Assembly (NCBI RefSeq): GCF_028561335.1
Contig: NZ_JAQQTG010000002.1
Span: 158,287-222,286, forward strand
Reading direction: 5' to 3'
Source of the DNA: Aequorivita todarodis
GTDB lineage: Bacteria > Bacteroidota > Bacteroidia > Flavobacteriales > Flavobacteriaceae
Length of the DNA: 64,000 nt
Below the pieces are notes generated by a model. It made no database searches, had not been told where the DNA came from, and saw nothing but the letters and a program-made list of their open reading frames with translations. The translations under genes and the position numbers were made by a program. Positions 1 to 8,782 of the stretch are shown here, one piece after another; the stretch's first letter is position 1; each line of letters starts with the position of its first letter.

Positions 1-277
1 TCAAAGCCATGAGCGCCTTTTCTTCCGAAGCCCTAAAGATATAACCGGGGCCGTGGGTGCGAACGTTGTCATGGATTTTATGGGCCACTTCTTCGGAAAG
101 GAGAACAGCAGCCTGACTGTCCTTGCTGTCCAAAATCTGCATATCGTTTGGATAAAGCGCTTTAAAGGAAATAGCATCCTCGGCATCCATAGTTGCATAA
201 AAGGAGGTGCCGTTTTGAGCAATTGCGGCAATTGAAAATAAAAGAAACGTAAAGAGTACTGTTGTAAATTTTTTCAT
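1..277 (-). CDS. Secreted protein, N-terminal part only (possibly M28-type peptidase)
   Basis: Reading leftward from an ATG at 277, the frame is open to the window edge, so only about 92 residues are present. They begin with a clear Sec signal peptide (MKKFTTVLFTFLLFSIAAIA, then QNG). The mature part contains MDAEDAISFKALYPND and a THGPGYIFRASEE segment. This resembles the propeptide region of secreted flavobacterial aminopeptidases, but no catalytic motif is inside the window, so the M28 suggestion is weak. The coding frame is supported by the signal peptide and the absence of stops. Two other open frames over the same bases lack these properties. Confidence 0.6.
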   Translation of the reverse strand, partial: MKKFTTVLFTFLLFSIAAIAQNGTSFYATMDAEDAISFKALYPNDMQILDSKDSQAAVLLSEEVAHKIHDNVRTHGPGYIFRASEEKALMAL

Positions 278-415
278 TGGGAAGTGTATAATGTTAATCT
301 TGTAAAAGTAAGACTTATAGCGAATTTATTCACCCTTTCTAAAAGTTTAACTATTTAAGCCATAAAATACTTCAAACTAATTGATTAGTATCTTCGTATA
401 TGTTCTTAAAACTTC

Positions 416-432
416 CCTATTTTTGAAATAGG
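416..432 (+). promoter_or_regulatory. Hairpin and TAnnTTTG-like box before sigma gene
   Basis: CCTATTT and AAATAGG form a perfect 7-bp stem around a 3-nt loop, 15 nt before the TTG start of the sigma factor gene. TATTTTTG (418-425), a match to the Bacteroidota -7 box, lies in the same bases. No TTG is found at the usual 17-23 nt upstream, so the promoter reading is uncertain. The overlap of a hairpin with the possible -7 box is the only regulatory hint seen. Confidence 0.3.
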
Positions 433-447
433 CTAAAATTTATTCTT

Positions 448-996
448 TTGGAACTACTAAATCCGGACCAATGGGTTGAAAATTATGCAGATTATCTTTA
501 CAATTACACTATTGTAAGGGTAAATGACCATATTGTGGCGCAAGACCTTATTTCTGAAACTTTCTTGGCCGGGCTTAAATCGAAAAAAAACTTTAAGGGA
601 GAAGCTTCGGAGCGCACGTGGCTTATTTCGATCCTAAAGCGAAAAATTATCGATTATTACAGAAAGATCAATTCAAAGAAAGGAAAGGCCGAGGTGCATA
701 TTTCATACCGCAACGAGGATGCCGAAGGCGATTGGCTGGAAGAAAACGCCGCCGATCCATTCGACAAAACCGCTGAGGACAAAATGGAAAATGAGGAATT
801 GGGGCTCGCTATTTTGGAGTGTTTGGACAAGCTTCCGAAAAAGCAAGCGACCATTTTCAAAAAGAAAACCATTGAAAATTTTGACACCGAAGCCATTTGT
901 AAAGAATACAATATTACGCCGTCTAACCTGTGGGTAATAATTCACCGGGCACGAAAATCAATGGTTGAATGTTTGGAAAAAAATTGGTTCAATTAG
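448..996 (+). CDS. ECF-like RNA polymerase sigma-70 factor
   Basis: The 182-residue product has the two-domain layout of ECF sigma factors. Region 2 is at about residues 10-75 (HIVAQDLISETFLAGL, then RTWLISILKRKIIDYYRK). A linker follows, and region 4 is at about 125-175 with an HTH (FDTEAICKEYNITPSNLWVIIHRARK). It would direct RNA polymerase to a small regulon. The start is TTG at 448; no ATG precedes region 2 in frame. The next gene, 5 nt downstream, encodes a small Cys/His protein that may be its partner. The regulon cannot be predicted from this window. Confidence 0.9.
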   Translation: MELLNPDQWVENYADYLYNYTIVRVNDHIVAQDLISETFLAGLKSKKNFKGEASERTWLISILKRKIIDYYRKINSKKGKAEVHISYRNEDAEGDWLEENAADPFDKTAEDKMENEELGLAILECLDKLPKKQATIFKKKTIENFDTEAICKEYNITPSNLWVIIHRARKSMVECLEKNWFN

Positions 997-1001
997 CAGC
1001 T

Positions 1002-1250
1002 ATGAAGTTTTTTATGAAATGTGACGATGCTGCACACATATGCGACAAAACCCAGTACAAAGAAGCGGGTCTTTTTGACAAATTGATGCTAAAGATACAT
1101 TTGCTTATGTGCAAATTGTGCCGCGGGTATGCAAAGCGCAACGCAAAGCTTACGGAAACCATAAAATCGGCAAATATCAAAACTCTCCACCCGGAGGAAA
1201 AACAGCGCCTGAAAACACGTCTTCAGCAAGAAGAAAATAATCGGCCCTAA
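1002..1250 (+). CDS. Small zinc-finger protein, putative anti-sigma partner
   Basis: This 82-residue protein starts at the ATG at 1002; the frame is open further upstream, but that would overlap the sigma gene. It contains C7, H12, C14 and then an H-L-L-M-C-K-L-C segment, which is the Hx3Cx2C pattern of zinc-binding anti-sigma (ZAS) factors. No transmembrane segment is present, so if it is an anti-sigma factor it is a soluble, stripped-down form. The 5-nt gap to the sigma gene implies co-transcription. The anti-sigma role is inferred from motif and position. Confidence 0.7.
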   Translation: MKFFMKCDDAAHICDKTQYKEAGLFDKLMLKIHLLMCKLCRGYAKRNAKLTETIKSANIKTLHPEEKQRLKTRLQQEENNRP

Positions 1251-1252
1251 TT

Positions 1253-2071
1253 TTAAAACTGTTCAAAGAGCACAAAGAGCAAAAGCCAAATTATGGGCAG
1301 TCCTTCCACCCAAAACGAAGCAAAATAGCGACTTTGATTGGTTTTGGAGATAACCAGCAACCAGCCCAGCAGCATACAAAAACCCAACAGACTTATAATA
1401 TAAGCCACTTCAGGACTGTCTTTAAAAAACTCCAAGGTCAGACAAACCAGCAAAACAGCCAAGCCCAATAATTTTGTGTTCCGGACGCCAAGCTGTTGTG
1501 GCAAAGTTTTAAGGTTGAGCGAATCATAGGGCACATCGCGAATTTCAAATGGCAGAATGAGCGCCACAACGATCAAGATACGCTGAAAAAAAGTTAAGAG
1601 CACATCGCCCGAAACAGCTGTTTCCGAAGCTATAAATGGCACGATCACAGTAACGCCGGCCCAAACAAACGCTACTATAAATATCTTTAATCCCGAAAAG
1701 TTTCGCAGGTTTTTATGCCTCACAAAAGGTACTGCGTAAAAAAAAGTGGCCAGACCAAATCCGGCCGTGACCAAAAGTGTGGTTATGGAAAGTCTGAATG
1801 CTATAAGAACAAGCAAAACAAAGCATATTCCCGAAAAAACCTGAATGGTCTTTAAGGAATTCGTCAAACTGCGGTGGTGCAGTCCCGCTATCTTGGCGTA
1901 TTTCACAAAATTATAGCCCGTTAAAGCGCCCAGAAAAACGAAGGCCCAAAGTTCCTTGGGAATCGTTAAACCGTACTCCAAAACCGAAACCGCCAAGAGT
2001 GCCACAACAGCCAAAGCAACGTGGATGCTACTGTTGATATAAAAAGCAAAAACACGTTTAAAAAACTTCAT
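1253..2071 (-). CDS. UbiA-like polytopic membrane protein
   Basis: About 272 residues from an ATG at 2071 (a TTG at 2089 is an alternative), with eight or nine hydrophobic segments laid out like UbiA prenyltransferases. The second Asp-rich loop is present (EIRDVPYDSLNLKTLPQQLG, with DxxxD). The first NDxxDxxxD loop is replaced by GYNFVKYAKIAG, which lacks aspartates. UbiA enzymes use both loops to bind Mg-prenyl diphosphate, so catalysis is doubtful or differs. It converges with the zinc-finger gene, with only 2 nt between the stops. No substrate can be named. Confidence 0.75.
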   Translation of the reverse strand: MKFFKRVFAFYINSSIHVALAVVALLAVSVLEYGLTIPKELWAFVFLGALTGYNFVKYAKIAGLHHRSLTNSLKTIQVFSGICFVLLVLIAFRLSITTLLVTAGFGLATFFYAVPFVRHKNLRNFSGLKIFIVAFVWAGVTVIVPFIASETAVSGDVLLTFFQRILIVVALILPFEIRDVPYDSLNLKTLPQQLGVRNTKLLGLAVLLVCLTLEFFKDSPEVAYIISLLGFCMLLGWLLVISKTNQSRYFASFWVEGLPIIWLLLFVLFEQF

Positions 2072-2169
2072 AACATCAAAAATAGCCAAAGTGTTAGTAA
2101 CCTTTACATTTAGTTGAAAAAATTAATTTTTCAGGCATTCAAAAGCAAACTATTTTAGGTTAAATATTG

Positions 2170-2177
2170 TAATTTTG
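2170..2177 (+). promoter_or_regulatory. Possible -7 box (TAATTTTG) of gcvP
   Basis: TAATTTTG matches TAnnTTTG about 90 nt before gcvP. No TTG or TTTG lies at the right spacing upstream, so confidence is low. No glycine-riboswitch-like structure was recognised in the leader. Confidence 0.25.
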
Positions 2178-2246
2178 CCACCTCTTTGGAAACTATTTAA
2201 TAATGATGGTTCACAGATTAAAAATTGAACAGTAATTAAAAAGATA

Positions 2247-2266
2247 CCCGCCTGCGCGGGCATGAC
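2247..2266. repeat. Short REP-like palindrome in gcvP leader
   Basis: CCCGCCTGCGCGGG followed by CATGAC forms a compact GC-rich hairpin in an A+T-rich leader, directly in front of gcvP. The same motif is a common dispersed element in many bacteria; its minus-strand translation reads MPAQAGI. It supplies a spurious in-frame ATG at 2262, six bases before the preferred gcvP start. Confidence 0.7.
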
Positions 2267-2267
2267 T

Positions 2268-5132
2268 ATGAACACAGATTCTTTTGCTTTAAGGCATATC
2301 GGTCCCCGGGAAAACGACCTTCCCGAAATGCTTAAAACCATTGGCGCAAGCTCTATGGACCAACTTATTTACGAAACCGTGCCAGACGATATTCTGCTCA
2401 AAAAAGCACTCGATCTGGACACCGCGATGAGCGAGCAGGAATACCTTGAGCACATCACCGAACTTTCCACAAAAAACAAGCTTTTCAAAACATATATTGG
2501 GTTAGGTTACCACCAGTCCAACCTGCCTCCCGTAATCCAACGGAATATTTTGGAAAACCCGGGATGGTACACTGCTTACACCCCCTATCAAGCGGAGATT
2601 GCACAAGGCAGATTGGAAGCTTTGCTGAATTTCCAAACCGTAGTTAGTGATTTAACCGGGATGGAGCTTGCAAACGCCTCCCTTTTGGACGAATCAACCG
2701 CCGCCGCCGAAGCGATGGCACTTCTTTATAACGTGCGTGAAAAAGAAAAAAAACAGAGCAACGCCTCGAAGTTTTTTGTTTCTGAAGAAATACTTCCGCA
2801 GACCCTTGCCGTGCTTGAAACGCGCTCCATTCCGCTTGGAATTGAATTGGTCGTTGGCAAGCACGACGATTTTGACTTTTCCGAAGGGTTTTTTGGAGCT
2901 ATCCTCCAATATCCGGGCAGAACGGGCAAAGTTCATAACTATAAAAGCTTCATTGAAAAGGCAAACAACAGCCAAATAAAAGTTGCCGTTGCCGCAGATA
3001 TTCTAAGTTTAGTGATGCTGGAATCACCGGGCCATTTTGGGGTAGATGTGGTTGTGGGAACCACGCAGCGCTTCGGCATTCCATTGGGTTACGGTGGGCC
3101 ACACGCAGCTTTCTTCGCAACAAAGGACGAATACAAACGGAGCATTCCGGGAAGAATTATCGGCGTTACCAAAGATACCGACGGCAACCGTGCCTTGCGG
3201 ATGGCGCTTCAAACCCGCGAGCAGCACATTAAACGCGACAAGGCAACTTCAAACATTTGCACTGCCCAGGTTTTATTGGCGGTTATGGCCGGAATGTACG
3301 CAGTATATCACGGCCCGGAAGGCTTGAAATACATTGCTAAAAAAGTACACAACGGCGCTGCTACACTTGCAAATGCTTTGGAGAAATTGGGCTTCGAGCA
3401 AATAAACGAAACTTATTTTGACACCATCGCCATCAAGACCGATGCTACCAAAATCAAGTTTTTGGCGGAAGCGAAGGAAGTGAATTTCTATTACCCAAAT
3501 GATGAAACGGTTTCAATCTCTATCAACGAAACCACTACGGTCAAGGATTTGAACAAAATAGTTGCAATCTTTTCCGAAGCCATTAAAAAGGATTTCCAAA
3601 AGATCACAGAACTTGAAACCGGCAATAAAATCCCAAAGGAAGTTGCCCGTAAGACCGAGTTTCTTCAACAGGAAGTTTTCAACAAATACCACAGCGAAAC
3701 CGATTTGATGCGCTACATCAAAAAACTGGAGCGCAAAGATCTTTCATTGAACCATTCCATGATTTCCTTGGGCTCGTGCACCATGAAACTGAACGCCGCT
3801 GCGGAAATGCTTCCGTTGAGCGACCCGATGTGGGGCAATATACACCCGTTCGTTCCCGTGGAACAAGCGGAAGGCTACCAGATTGTGCTCAAAAAACTGG
3901 AAAAACAACTTACCGAAATTACCGGATTTGCCGGCACATCCCTTCAACCAAATAGCGGTGCACAGGGCGAGTATGCCGGTTTGATGGTTATCCGCGCCTA
4001 TCACGAATCGCGCGGCGAGGGCCATAGAAATATCTGTTTGATTCCGGCTTCAGCCCACGGAACAAACCCCGCCAGTGCCGTTATGGCAGGCATGCAGGTG
4101 GTCGTTACCAAATCTACGGAAGAAGGAAATATTGACGTGGAAGACCTTCGCGAAAAAGCCATAAAACACAAGGACAATCTCTCCTGTTTGATGGTTACGT
4201 ATCCATCAACACACGGCGTTTATGAATCTGCCATTCGCGAGATAACCAGTATTATCCACGAAAACGGCGGACAGGTTTATATGGACGGCGCAAATATGAA
4301 CGCACAGGTTGGTTTGACCAATCCGGGTGCCATTGGCGCAGACGTTTGCCACTTGAACCTTCACAAAACGTTTGCTATCCCTCACGGCGGCGGCGGTCCG
4401 GGCGTGGGGCCTATTTGCGTTGCCAAGCAATTGGTGCCGTTTTTACCTTCAAACCCCATTATTGCCACTGGTGGCGAAAAGGCCATCACGGCTATTTCCG
4501 CAGCACCCTATGGCAGCTCGTTGGTTTGCCTGATTAGCTACGCCTATATCTGCATGCTTGGCGTAAATGGCTTGAAAAAAGCAACCCAGTATGCCATTTT
4601 GAACGCCAACTACATCAAAGAACGCCTGAACGGTCATTACGAAGTACTTTATGCAGGCGAACGCGGCCGCGCAGCCCACGAAATGATCGTGGATTGCCGC
4701 CCGTTTAAAGCGAAGGGAATTGAAGTAACCGACATCGCAAAACGACTGATGGATTACGGTTTCCACGCCCCAACGGTTTCCTTCCCAATTGCGGGAACGT
4801 TGATGATCGAGCCTACGGAAAGCGAAAGCAAAATTGCCTTGGACCAATTCTGTGATGCGATGATTTCTATCAGAAAGGAAATTGAAGCGGCGGATAAAGA
4901 CGACCCAAACAACGTTTTGAAAAATTCGCCACACACCCTGCAAATGCTCACCGCCGACACTTGGGATTTTCCATATAGCAGACAGGAAGCGGCATATCCG
5001 ATGGAATATATTTCAGACAATAAATTCTGGCCTTCAATACGCCGGGTAGATGACGCGTATGGCGACAGAAATTTGATTTGTACCTGTAACCCAATTGAGG
5101 CTTATATGGAAACGGCTGAAAGTACGCAGTAA
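2268..5132 (+). CDS. gcvP: Glycine dehydrogenase (decarboxylating), P protein
   Basis: The product has 954 residues, the length of single-chain P proteins. P protein is the PLP enzyme that decarboxylates glycine and passes the aminomethyl group to the lipoyl H protein. The N-terminus (FALRHIGPRENDLPEML) and the two-domain arrangement are typical. The PLP lysine is in NLHKTFAIPHGGGGPG (about K700). The ATG at 2268 is preferred over the ATG at 2262, because the latter lies in the REP-like hairpin. gcvT and gcvH are not in this window. A long inverted repeat of 7-mer words follows the stop. Confidence 0.97.
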   Translation: MNTDSFALRHIGPRENDLPEMLKTIGASSMDQLIYETVPDDILLKKALDLDTAMSEQEYLEHITELSTKNKLFKTYIGLGYHQSNLPPVIQRNILENPGWYTAYTPYQAEIAQGRLEALLNFQTVVSDLTGMELANASLLDESTAAAEAMALLYNVREKEKKQSNASKFFVSEEILPQTLAVLETRSIPLGIELVVGKHDDFDFSEGFFGAILQYPGRTGKVHNYKSFIEKANNSQIKVAVAADILSLVMLESPGHFGVDVVVGTTQRFGIPLGYGGPHAAFFATKDEYKRSIPGRIIGVTKDTDGNRALRMALQTREQHIKRDKATSNICTAQVLLAVMAGMYAVYHGPEGLKYIAKKVHNGAATLANALEKLGFEQINETYFDTIAIKTDATKIKFLAEAKEVNFYYPNDETVSISINETTTVKDLNKIVAIFSEAIKKDFQKITELETGNKIPKEVARKTEFLQQEVFNKYHSETDLMRYIKKLERKDLSLNHSMISLGSCTMKLNAAAEMLPLSDPMWGNIHPFVPVEQAEGYQIVLKKLEKQLTEITGFAGTSLQPNSGAQGEYAGLMVIRAYHESRGEGHRNICLIPASAHGTNPASAVMAGMQVVVTKSTEEGNIDVEDLREKAIKHKDNLSCLMVTYPSTHGVYESAIREITSIIHENGGQVYMDGANMNAQVGLTNPGAIGADVCHLNLHKTFAIPHGGGGPGVGPICVAKQLVPFLPSNPIIATGGEKAITAISAAPYGSSLVCLISYAYICMLGVNGLKKATQYAILNANYIKERLNGHYEVLYAGERGRAAHEMIVDCRPFKAKGIEVTDIAKRLMDYGFHAPTVSFPIAGTLMIEPTESESKIALDQFCDAMISIRKEIEAADKDDPNNVLKNSPHTLQMLTADTWDFPYSRQEAAYPMEYISDNKFWPSIRRVDDAYGDRNLICTCNPIEAYMETAESTQ

Positions 5133-5135
5133 GTT

Positions 5136-5213
5136 AGTACGCAGTAGTCAGTAATTATAATTCGTTCCTAAACTTACTTACGGCTTACTGACTACTGCAT
5201 ACTGAATTACTGA
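5136..5213 (+). repeat. Inverted 7-nt-period repeat after gcvP
   Basis: The left arm (5136-5154, AGTACGCAGTAGTCAGTAA) pairs with the right arm (5185-5203, TTACTGACTACTGCATACT) at 18 of 19 positions plus a G-T pair, across a 30-nt loop. Each arm is built of 7-nt words sharing AGTA or TACT at the same phase, and the right side continues to about 5213. It could terminate gcvP transcription, although no T-run follows. Confidence 0.75.
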
Positions 5214-5246
5214 ATTTTCCGTATTTTTAACAAAACTTTTCAATTT

Positions 5247-6305
5247 ATGAATGTCAAAATAACCGGTATAGGCAGTTATATTCCGAGTGAAATTGCAAAG
5301 AATGAACAATTCGGCAACCATCATTTTTACAATGAGGACGGTACCCGTTTTGGCCAAGAAAATGAAACTATTATTGAAAAGTTCAAGGCTATTACCGGAA
5401 TTGCTGAACGACGCTATATTCCCAAAAACCTAAGTACTTCAGACATTGCCTCCTTTGCGGCAGAAAATGCTATTAAAAGCGCGGGAGTAGATAAAGAAAC
5501 GCTTGATTATATTATTGTGGCGCATAATTACGGCGATGTAAAACACGGTTCGGTGCAGAGCGATACTGTGCCCAGTATTGCAACCCGCGTAAAGCACAAT
5601 CTCAAAATCCAGAATCCAACCTGTGTGGGCTACGATGTACTCTTCGGCTGTCCAGGCTGGATTGAAGGCATGATTCAGGCGTATGCATTTATAAAGGCAG
5701 GCATTGCCAAAAAATGTTTGGTCGTAGGTGCCGAAGCCCTTTCCCGGGTTGTTGACCCACACGACCGCGATTCCATGATCTATAGTGATGGCGCAGGCGC
5801 GGCGGTGGTGGAAGCTACTGATGAAGCTGGAGGAATACTCACGCATTTCAGCGCGACCTATGCCTTTGAGGAAGCGCATTTTATCTTTTTTGGCGAAAGC
5901 AACAATCTGGAGAAAAAAGACAACCGCCGTTACATAAAAATGTATGGCAGAAAGATTTATGAATTTGCATTGAACCACGTGCCAGATGCCATGAAAACCT
6001 GTCTGGATAAAAGTGGAATGGACATAGACGAGGTAAAAAAGATCTTTATCCACCAGGCCAACGAAAAGATGGACGAGGCCATCGTAACCCGTTTTTATAA
6101 ACTTTACGGCAAAACCCCTCCCGAAAAAATAATGCCGATGAGTATTGACAAATTAGGCAACAGCAGTGTGGCGACCGTTCCTACGTTATACGACTTGGTG
6201 CTAAATGGGGAGCTAAAGGGCCATTCCATCCAAAAAGGCGATGTTGTTATTTTTGCAAGCGTGGGCGCGGGCATGAATATTAATGCGATTGTTTATAAGG
6301 TTTAG
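5247..6305 (+). CDS. 3-oxoacyl-ACP synthase III family protein
   Basis: A 352-residue thiolase-fold condensing enzyme of the FabH/KAS III type. The catalytic triad is visible: Cys135 in LFGCPGWIEG, His269 in IFIHQANEKMD and Asn305 in LGNSSVATVP. The family joins an acyl-CoA to malonyl-ACP or performs related condensations. At 352 residues it is slightly longer than housekeeping FabH (about 320-330) and has an insertion near the N-terminus (NHHFYNEDGTRFGQENE). It is therefore probably a paralogue, not the essential FabH. It stands alone between repeat-bearing spacers. The substrate is unknown. Confidence 0.85.
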   Translation: MNVKITGIGSYIPSEIAKNEQFGNHHFYNEDGTRFGQENETIIEKFKAITGIAERRYIPKNLSTSDIASFAAENAIKSAGVDKETLDYIIVAHNYGDVKHGSVQSDTVPSIATRVKHNLKIQNPTCVGYDVLFGCPGWIEGMIQAYAFIKAGIAKKCLVVGAEALSRVVDPHDRDSMIYSDGAGAAVVEATDEAGGILTHFSATYAFEEAHFIFFGESNNLEKKDNRRYIKMYGRKIYEFALNHVPDAMKTCLDKSGMDIDEVKKIFIHQANEKMDEAIVTRFYKLYGKTPPEKIMPMSIDKLGNSSVATVPTLYDLVLNGELKGHSIQKGDVVIFASVGAGMNINAIVYKV

Positions 6306-6380
6306 TCCCACTAACCCCCCAAAAGGGATTTTAGCAAAACCCAAACCATAGTACTTATAACTTTTTATACATAAAAGCTA

Positions 6381-6418
6381 CAACTTTAGGCACTTACAAC
6401 TTTTCAACTTTAGGCACT
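6381..6418 (+). repeat. Direct repeat CAACTTTAGGCACT in spacer
   Basis: CAACTTTAGGCACT occurs at 6381-6394 and again at 6405-6418, with ACTTACAACTTTTCAACTTT-like words between, just before the methyltransferase start at 6425. It belongs to the 7-nt-period intergenic repeats described elsewhere in this window. Confidence 0.6.
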
Positions 6419-6424
6419 AAAAAA

Positions 6425-6961
6425 ATGTACGAAGGCAAGTTTCCGAAAAAAAGATACAAAAAAACCCTTCTTTTCCTTAACGAAGTTGTTTCTAAAGAAG
6501 AAAAGATCCTCGATTTGGGCGTTGCAAATCCATTCTCTGAAATTCTTACCAAAGAGGGTTTTAATGTAACCAATACAAGCGGCGAAGACCTCGACTTAAA
6601 CACAACAGTTGTAAAAACTGGACAATTCGATGTGGTTACGGCCTTTGAAATCTTTGAACATTTGGTTTCTCCTTTTAATGTATTGCAAGATATTCAAGCC
6701 AAAAAATTGGTAGCTTCCGTCCCTTTAAAATTGTGGTTTGCTTCGGCTTATAAAAGCAAAACCGACAAATGGGACCGCCATTACCACGAGTTTGAGGATT
6801 GGCAATTTGACTGGCTTTTGGAAAAAGCCGGTTGGCGAATCGTGAAAAGCGAAAAATTCACCAATCCCGTAAAAAAGATAGGGGCACGGCCAATTCTTCG
6901 TAAGATTACCCCGCGGTATTATTTGGTTTATGCGGAAAGGCAATCTTCTTTTAACCCTTAA
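6425..6961 (+). CDS. Class I SAM-dependent methyltransferase (small)
   Basis: A 178-residue protein with a Rossmann-type methyltransferase core. It has a SAM-binding segment (EKILDLGVANPFSEILTKEG), an acidic second-strand region (GEDLDLN) and FDVVTAFEIFEHL, the usual motif IV/V region of the Methyltransf_11/23 group. It is shorter than most full enzymes. Two more envelope or glycan-type genes follow in the same direction (a second methyltransferase and a GT2), so a role in modifying a surface polysaccharide or lipid is plausible but unproven. Confidence 0.8.
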   Translation: MYEGKFPKKRYKKTLLFLNEVVSKEEKILDLGVANPFSEILTKEGFNVTNTSGEDLDLNTTVVKTGQFDVVTAFEIFEHLVSPFNVLQDIQAKKLVASVPLKLWFASAYKSKTDKWDRHYHEFEDWQFDWLLEKAGWRIVKSEKFTNPVKKIGARPILRKITPRYYLVYAERQSSFNP

Positions 6962-6973
6962 AAAAATTGATAA

Positions 6974-7762
6974 ATGCATAAAGATTGGATTCTGCTTATC
7001 AAGAAATACACCCCAAAAGAATGGAGGTTTTTCCTTAGAAAATTAAGGCGTGGGGCATTATATATCTCACAAGTATTGTTCGGGTTGAAGATTAAAAAAA
7101 AATACTATTGTCCTATAAATGAAAAAAATTATAGAACATTTATAAAAGATGGAAAATTATTGCTTTCGCTTCATTTAGGCGCAAGGGAACGCCATCGGTT
7201 TATTTGGCATTATCTCACTACAAGTACCAAATTATTCATAGATGAAGCAAAACTGTTACATATTTCGCCAGAATATTGTTTTTATGAAAAATTAAAAGGG
7301 AAGAAGAACCTTCAATATTTCCCAGCAGATAAATTTGAGCCCGGCTACGATTATCTTTCCCTAACCAAAGATTTCGATTTATTGGATTCAGAAATACAGA
7401 CGGAACAATTTGATTTTATTATATGCAACCACGTTTTGGAACATATAGTAGATGATACAATTGCGATAACCAATTTGTTCAAACTATTGAAAAAAGACGG
7501 GACCGCCATTGTCAGCGTACCCATTTTAGAGGACGATGCACCTACGTATGAGGATTATTCAATTATTTGCCCCAAAGAACGAAAACTGCATTTCGGGCAA
7601 TGGGACCATGTGAGATATTACGGGACGGATATTAAAAATCGTTTTATAGATGCCGGATTTAATGTAAAAACCGTAAACTCCTTCGATTATTTCAATGAAG
7701 TGGGGAGAATACGGTTCGGTGTCCCCAAAAAGCAATATCTTTTCCATCTAAATAAATCATAG
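6974..7762 (+). CDS. Methyltransferase domain protein
   Basis: 262 residues. The central part contains FDFIICNHVLEHIVDDTIAI and LLKKDGTAIVSVPI, the hallmark of class I methyltransferases of the Methyltransf_11 type. The canonical glycine-rich SAM loop is poorly conserved. The Lys/Arg-rich N-terminus (MHKDWILLIKKYTPKEWRFF) could lie at the membrane surface. It follows the first methyltransferase by 12 nt, so the two are probably co-transcribed. Target unknown. Confidence 0.75.
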   Translation: MHKDWILLIKKYTPKEWRFFLRKLRRGALYISQVLFGLKIKKKYYCPINEKNYRTFIKDGKLLLSLHLGARERHRFIWHYLTTSTKLFIDEAKLLHISPEYCFYEKLKGKKNLQYFPADKFEPGYDYLSLTKDFDLLDSEIQTEQFDFIICNHVLEHIVDDTIAITNLFKLLKKDGTAIVSVPILEDDAPTYEDYSIICPKERKLHFGQWDHVRYYGTDIKNRFIDAGFNVKTVNSFDYFNEVGRIRFGVPKKQYLFHLNKS

Positions 7763-7817
7763 CTGAACACGGTTTCCAAAATAGAATTCGAAATCTCGAT
7801 TTAAGTCCAATTTTGCC

Positions 7818-8672
7818 TTGAATATCTACATCGTCATCCCCGCCCATAACGAAGAAGCACATCTTTCAAAAACGCTTCAATCCTTGGCGGAACAAACCTT
7901 TCTTCCGAAGAAAGTAGTCGTGGTAAACGATGCCTCTACCGACGGCACCCAAAAAATAATCGATCAGTTTTCAGAAGAACACCCCTTTATTAAAGGGATC
8001 TTTTTTGATTCCGAAAAACTGCACGCGCCGGGAAGCAAAGTAATAAATGCTTTTTACAAAGGTTTTGAAACTGTCAATACAGATTTTGACATTATTTGCA
8101 AATTTGATGCAGACTTGATCTTCCCAGAAAACTATCTTCAAAAACTTACCGAACACTTTCAAAAGAATCCAACTTTTGGTATGGTAGGTGGCTTTTGTAC
8201 CGTTGAAAAAAACGGCCATTGGGTTTTGGAAAATTTGACTGATAAGGACCACATTCGCGGGGCGCTGAAGGCCTATCGCAAAAAATGTTTCGAACAAATA
8301 GGCGGGCTAAAAAAATCCATGGGCTGGGACACCGTGGACGAACTCGTCGCGCAGTACCACGGGTGGAAAGTAAAGACCGATCCTTCGCTGCACGTAAAGC
8401 ATTTAAAACCTACGGGCAAAGTCTATACAAAAGCCTCAAAACACAAACAGGGCGAGGCTTTCTATAAAATGCGCTATGGGTTTTGGCTAACGCTTATGGC
8501 TTCGGCAAAACTCGCTTCCAAAAAAAGAAGTTTTTCATTTTTCGTGGATACGATGAAGGGTTTTTCCAAAGCGAAAAGAGCCAATCAGGAATTTATCGTT
8601 TCAGAAAAAGAAGGCACCTTTATTCGAAAATTGCGTTGGAAAAACATTCGAAGGAAATTGGGGATTGGTTGA
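7818..8672 (+). CDS. Family 2 glycosyltransferase
   Basis: 284 residues with a GT-A fold signature: IYIVIPAHNEEAHLSKTL at the N-terminus, VVNDASTDGT for nucleotide-sugar binding, and CKFDADLIFP with the DxD-type metal site. The acceptor region includes GGLKKSMGWDTVDELVAQ. The start is TTG at 7818, chosen because it begins exactly at the first beta strand. No membrane anchor is evident. It follows two methyltransferase genes and may act on a cell-surface glycan; donor and acceptor cannot be read from the sequence. Confidence 0.88.
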   Translation: MNIYIVIPAHNEEAHLSKTLQSLAEQTFLPKKVVVVNDASTDGTQKIIDQFSEEHPFIKGIFFDSEKLHAPGSKVINAFYKGFETVNTDFDIICKFDADLIFPENYLQKLTEHFQKNPTFGMVGGFCTVEKNGHWVLENLTDKDHIRGALKAYRKKCFEQIGGLKKSMGWDTVDELVAQYHGWKVKTDPSLHVKHLKPTGKVYTKASKHKQGEAFYKMRYGFWLTLMASAKLASKKRSFSFFVDTMKGFSKAKRANQEFIVSEKEGTFIRKLRWKNIRRKLGIG

Positions 8673-8678
8673 TTCGGG

Positions 8679-8696
8679 TCCCGATAGCTATCGGGA
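8679..8696. repeat. REP-like palindrome TCCCGATAGCTATCGGGA
   Basis: A perfect 18-nt palindrome just after the glycosyltransferase stop. The same sequence occurs inside tonB (34660-34677) and, with one change, at 18440-18457. It could serve as an intrinsic RNA hairpin here, but no T-run follows. Confidence 0.85.
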
Positions 8697-8782
8697 TTGG
8701 AATTTTGAATATAACAACATCCCCTTAACACTTCATCCCTTTTATATTCTTTATTTTTGCAGATTAAACTTATATCATCAAA

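Noticed and set aside
2090..2267. Glycine riboswitch before gcvP
   Set aside because: I could not find the conserved aptamer core; only a REP hairpin and a possible -7 box are visible.
2150..2341. Minus-strand ORF with MPAQAGI
   Set aside because: This is the translation of a dispersed REP-like palindrome and overlaps gcvP.
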